Below are positions 60,292 through 64,000 of a DNA stretch of 64,000 bases, one piece after another. This DNA is from Hysterangium stoloniferum (lineage: Eukaryota; Basidiomycota; Agaricomycetes; Hysterangiales; Hysterangiaceae): positions 62,001-126,000 of the forward strand of contig WHVD01000201.1 in NCBI GenBank assembly GCA_015178975.1, in the 5' to 3' direction. The translations under genes were made by a program, and so were the position numbers. Positions within the stretch are counted from its first letter, which is position 1. Each line of letters starts with the position of its first letter. Under the pieces are notes generated by a model, which saw nothing but the letters and a program-made list of their open reading frames with translations, ran no database searches and was not told where the DNA came from.

Positions 60292-61660
60292 CAGAGCTTA
60301 ATATTTCAATACGGTGGACTTCAGCATGTCAAGAGTATAAAAATGCTTTAGCCATTTTCCATAAATGTAAGTATCGTTGTGCTCTTGATAAGCTTGAATA
60401 TCTGGTTGTCCAATGGATGTTTGAACTTGCAAAACTTGGTATCAGTGGAACAGGTGAGCTTTCTCAAAAACACATTTCTATAGATATTGACACATGTCTT
60501 TTTTTAAAAAGGCTACAAGCTCAAAGAGAAGATTGGGAAGGCTTTCAAGGCACATTCTGTAGGTATAAGAAGTGCACTTGAGGAGTACAACAAGCATGCC
60601 ATAGCTTTGAAGCCACCTCAGCAAAAATTAACATGGGAATTGGTAATTGAGGCCACAAGTCTAGCAGAGCTTGATCTTCTCCGTGACACATATCTTGACA
60701 TTCGTGGACCAAACCAGAGAACCGACAAGTCATGGGCCTTTTTTTTGAAATTGAGCGTGCAGAGGAGGAGATCAAGTGTTTGAATGTGGAGATTCGTAGA
60801 TTGTGTTAAAACTGCCTCAACTGTCTCCAAGACCTTCTGGAACCTTCTAGAAGCTTCTAGAAGCTTCCAGCATGTTCCAGAGTATTATTTCCAGTTCATT
60901 TCCCATGACAGCTGTCAATCAGCTGTCAGTTTGTATTCCAGCTGTCAATCAGCTGTCAGTTTCCATTCAAGCTGTCAATCAGCTGTTACTTCTGATAGCT
61001 GTCAACCAGCTGTCACTTCTGACAGCTGTCAACCAGCTGTCACTTTTGACAGCTGACAAGCCTACTGATGTATAACATATATAAGCTTGTAGTTAGTGAC
61101 CTGAATAGTAACAACTTTCCTCAGACTTGTGTGTGTCACATGTCACAGTAAGTCACAGGTCACATTTAACAGATTGCTTATTGCAATGGCTGATGAGCAT
61201 GCTGACTACTCAATTGCCATTGCAGCTTTGATAATTTATAATCCTCCTCTTGCATTTGAGCTCTCCTGCCACTGGAAGATGTATAACTCAGTGAACACAA
61301 AAATTGCTCAACGGCTATGGCAGACAAGCAATTTAGCTGGTTTCACTGGAGACTTGACCATAGAACAAAGGTTGGGTGCTGACAAGAGCTTTCCAACTGA
61401 CATTGCATTTCCTAGCTGGCTAGGTTCATCCAAAGAAACCATTGAGGCTACTGAAGAATTTGAGGATGACACAGAAGTATATGAAATTCTTGATTTCATG
61501 GATGGATTAGATTCTAATGTAGGTGGCTGTAGTTCAATGTATAACTTTAATTTATACAATTTACTGAGTGGGAATGGTAGAGCAAGAAACACTTATACTG
61601 ATTCCTTCATTTTGCTGAGCATTAACATGATGCTTTTTATCAATCTGTAAGTGCATTAGA
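60292..61660 (+). pseudogene. KDZ-type transposase remnant (C-terminal part), split by LTR F2
   Basis: The plus strand encodes ISIRWTSACQEYKNALAIFH, LDKLEYLVVQWMFELAKLGI, a GT-AG intron at about 60452-60511, then YKLKEKIGKAFKAHSVGIRS, ALEEYNKHAIALKPPQQKLT and LLRDTYLDIRG. I know this series from the region after the catalytic core in basidiomycete KDZ (Kyakuja-Dileera-Zisupton) transposon proteins. After the solo LTR F2 it resumes near 61180 with the LAGFTGDLTIEQRLG part. The catalytic half is absent and a frameshift follows LDIRG. A transposon fossil and not a host gene, although domestication cannot be ruled out from a fragment. Confidence 0.6.
60804..61171 (+). mobile_element. Solo LTR F2
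   Basis: 368 bp, TGTTAAAACTG...CATTTAACA, with perfect GATTG duplications (60799-60803 and 61172-61176). It carries the same CAGCTGTCA array as F1 but about one unit shorter. The duplication shows that this family inserts as an LTR-type element. Confidence 0.9.
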
Positions 61661-61982
61661 GGGGTTGGAAATTATTTCACAAAGGAACATACATACAGGG
61701 TACCCATTGGGGCCCAACTCAGTAATGTTATTCCCCCTGTTGCATGGAGAATACAATAGGACCACATCTCCGAATCAACACCTGCTCCCACATCCTGATG
61801 CACATCATAGTATGTCTCTCTCTCTCTCTCTTCTTCTTCAAAGCTGCTCCTTTCTTCAATATCCTGGTCATCCTTACTGATGTATCCCACTGACCACATA
61901 GCAGCTGCAATCGGTCCACTTCACTCCATCTGCTCGCTTGTGACAAGGTACCACACCCACAAAGACATAAAAGCGGACCTTC
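61661..61982. other. Unassigned stretch after the KDZ remnant
   Basis: Contains a CTCTCTCTCTC microsatellite near 61817-61830. A 75-codon minus frame spans 61672-61899 without recognisable features. Could be further transposon debris. Confidence 0.4.
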
Positions 61983-62287
61983 TGTTAGAGTATGATATTA
62001 CAGCTCTCACATAGTATATGATGTTCCCTATATTTTTCTGATATTTGTAGTATTTTTCCCAGCACTGTAGGTGCAGTATTGAGTGAGTTACCTAGTAAGG
62101 TAACTGATGTATAAGTGCTTAGGTAAGCACCCTGTAGCATACTCCGCTGTGGGTGTGGGAAAGTCTCCTTAGTGTTTACTTTCCTCACACTCACAGGTAT
62201 GTAGTTATTTCACAGTTGAATACATTTAGTGTTTACTTTCCTCACACTCACAGGGTGTTTGTTAAGAGTTATTCAACTGTTTCAACA
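61983..62287 (+). mobile_element. Solo Copia LTR (G2)
   Basis: 305 bp, TGTTAGAG...TTTCAACA, closely similar to the 5' LTR at 59020-59267 but with an extra 57-bp internal tandem duplication (around GTGTTTACTTTCCTCACACT). Flanks CCTTC and CCTCT do not match cleanly. Confidence 0.8.
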
Positions 62288-62621
62288 CCTCTCAACACCT
62301 CTGCCTCTGGGATCTCATATAGCTGTGTGCCACCCTCTGGGATCAAGGGTGGCTGGGCATAGCGGAAGAAGCATGTGACATTGAGCAGCACGAGGAGCAC
62401 GTTGCAGGAGGGCCAGCTGAATTTGTAGAGGATTGGGTTAGGGTCCAGTCCGAGGAAGGGAGGCTGCCGCCGCAATGGGAGAGGAAGGACTCGATAGATG
62501 CAATGGAAGCGTGAAAATATAACTTAAAAGTGTGGGAATGTGAATACATTCCTGCTCCTCACGTACCTGGCGGCCCTTGTCATGAATCTCATTAATGGTC
62601 TTCACAGCATATGTGTGGTAG

Positions 62622-62871
62622 TGTTAGAAATGGAAAATACAATATCTATATGTGACAGACTGTTATAAGACCCAGGCTTGCCATCAGTTATATAAACTGT
62701 TATAAGAGCACAAGTTGGCATCATAAGTCCTTATATATATGTATATATAATCCATCATATAATACTAGACTATAGGTCCAGTAGCTCAGTGGTTAAGAGC
62801 ACCTGCATATAAAGCCAGGAGGTCCTTGGTTCAATCCCAGGCTGGGTCAATTCTTTTCTATGCCTTTAACA
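62622..62871 (+). mobile_element. T3: tRNA-bearing LTR-like repeat
   Basis: 250 bp, uninterrupted, TGTTAGAAATGG...CTTTAACA, with perfect GGTAG duplications (62617-62621 and 62872-62876). Best copy of the family: AT-rich ATATATATGTATATATAA core, then the tRNA-like unit, then a T-run and the TAACA end. Confidence 0.9.
62775..62849 (+). tRNA. tRNA-like Pol III gene in T3
   Basis: Acceptor stem 62775-62781 with 62842-62848 (seven pairs including G-U), D-arm, T-arm 62825-62841, box A and box B as in T1. TTTT follows at about 62853-62856. Loop ATATAAA has U33 and would read as AUA, but the stem below it (CCTGC with GCCAGG) needs a bulge, so it may be a Pol III promoter module and not a working tRNA. 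Confidence 0.55.
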
Positions 62872-64000
62872 GGTAGATACTAGGGTCACTCATTCAAATC
62901 ATTGGGCTGACATACCTTGTTGTCACAATGCCTGTCTTCTCCCTGACCGTGAAATGGATGATGTCGGTGTGGTAGGTGTCTGGGACCAGGGAAAGGATGA
63001 GATCGGACTTTGCTATACCCACAACAAGTACCACAGTGGAGGTAATTTTTTGAGAGTCCATGTGGTTGTGTGGGGGAGGGATTCAGGATAGGCGAGGGTG
63101 TGCCATGGGGTGGTGGGGTAGTTGAGCAGGTTAAGAGTGTTGTACTCTGCTGCTGCATGAACAAAGTATGCGGTGATGGTAAACGTGCACAATGACTCAA
63201 TCATATTCCAGTGTAACAAGTCAGCAGCTCACTAATGCTGTGCAGTGGCATCTCGATATCCCACATCCGAAATATTAGCAATCATATATGAATTATTCAG
63301 TATAAGAGTCAGTCATTATTTCGAATAGTAAGTAGAAGAATTATACAAATTTACATCTTATATTCTCTTTTATTACATGCGCTTCCGAAGAGGAGGACCT
63401 TGCATGGTATTGCATTCACTGCAGGTTGTGGTTCAAGGATGGGAAGGATATCCCCCCATGTCAAGGATGACACAGGTGAATTCTGGGAGGGTGAACAAGG
63501 TGCGGCCGTGCATGAAGCTTTAGCATAGTTGCTTTTTTCATTGGAGTGATTACTGTCCACTATGCTGTGGAACAACCAGCATTCAGATATCATTCCACCA
63601 CTCCATCATATTGTCGTGGCTTTGCCTACAGAAGGTATACATATGCTCACAGCATGAAAAGATGCTTCCCACATGCATTGTTCCATGATCATTTTTGACC
63701 ATGATTGAGGTTTTGACAATAAACAAAATATTAAGACAAATATATTGTATGTGTGATGCTTCAGTCACCCACCTTGTTAAGATGTAAGCTGCCTACAACG
63801 CCCTTGTCTGGGGTCTTCCTCAAACACCTTCACGGTATTCGTCAATGATTGCATGCTCATTATTGGCGGGGGTGGTGCAGGTGTCAGTCATCATACCAAA
63901 CAGTGGACTTGTAGTCGAACTTGGTGGGAACATGGATGCAGGAGGGAAATGGTGCTGTTGTTACTACGACTGTGGCAGAGGGTGCTGCTGCTGTTGCTGT
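62872..64000. other. Unresolved coding-like debris at the window end
   Basis: The minus strand has patches that look coding but in different frames. One near 62920-63060 reads VLVVGIAKSDLILSLVPDTY and then HTDIIHFTVREKTGIVTTR, followed by a possible GTATGT donor. Another near 63790-64000 reads KFDYKSTVWYDD and then, in another frame, ANNEHAIIDEYREG. I cannot name a family and cannot build a gene. On the far side of T3 a patch (62290-62600 minus) reads FLGLDPNPILYKFSWPSCN. These may be one decaying gene or transposon ORF. Confidence 0.3.

Noticed and set aside
62775-62849. Ordinary single-copy host tRNA gene
   Set aside because: The same 75 nt occurs three times, always at the same place inside a bounded repeat with target duplications, and the anticodon stem is imperfect. 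It is part of a mobile element.

Overview
The window looks like nuclear DNA of a filamentous basidiomycete, most likely an agaricomycete. Evidence: intron-dense genes with introns of about 45-70 bp and GT-AG ends, a protein with fungal Zn(II)2Cys6 clusters, a KDZ-type transposase remnant, an IS630/Tc1-mariner element of a type I remember from mushroom genomes, and chromodomain Ty3/Gypsy elements. No species can be named from the sequence alone.

The left half (1-30.2 kb) is ordinary gene-bearing chromosome. In order: the 3' end of a BCS1-like AAA ATPase (+); a long gene of about 15 exons encoding nine copies of a CX2CX19HX3C finger (-); PEX7, the PTS2 import receptor (-); about 3 kb with no gene I can support; a gene with five tandem Zn2Cys6 clusters behind a 23-bp minisatellite (+); a KAR5/Tht1-like nuclear fusion gene in many short exons (-); a secreted GH16 beta-glucanase (+); ATP-dependent NAD(P)H-hydrate dehydratase (+); ALG5 dolichyl-phosphate glucosyltransferase (-); a short-chain dehydrogenase with altered catalytic residues (+); NMN adenylyltransferase (-); and a GPP/DOG-like HAD phosphatase (+). 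These are unrelated housekeeping and regulatory genes, not a cluster. NAD(P)H-hydrate repair and NAD synthesis lie about 4 kb apart, which I treat as coincidence.

The right half (about 31-62.9 kb) is a nested transposon graveyard. A chromodomain Ty3/Gypsy element (A, 32679-49440) sits inside remains of an opposite-strand relative (B, 31081-32678 and 49441-52147). Element A was later hit by a solo LTR (E), a 3.15-kb mariner-like DNA transposon, and two solo LTRs of family C, one of which carries solo LTR D. Further right are a solo LTR A inside element B, a Ty1/Copia element (54367-59267, minus), more solo LTRs, and a KDZ transposase remnant split by solo LTR F. Most insertions still show their 5-bp (or TA) target duplications, so their order can be read.

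The most unusual item is a family of about 250-bp LTR-like repeats (three copies, family T) with TGTTA...TAACA ends and 5-bp target duplications. Each carries a complete tRNA-like Pol III unit: box A, box B and a T-run terminator. The elements of virus-like kind are treated here as fossils.
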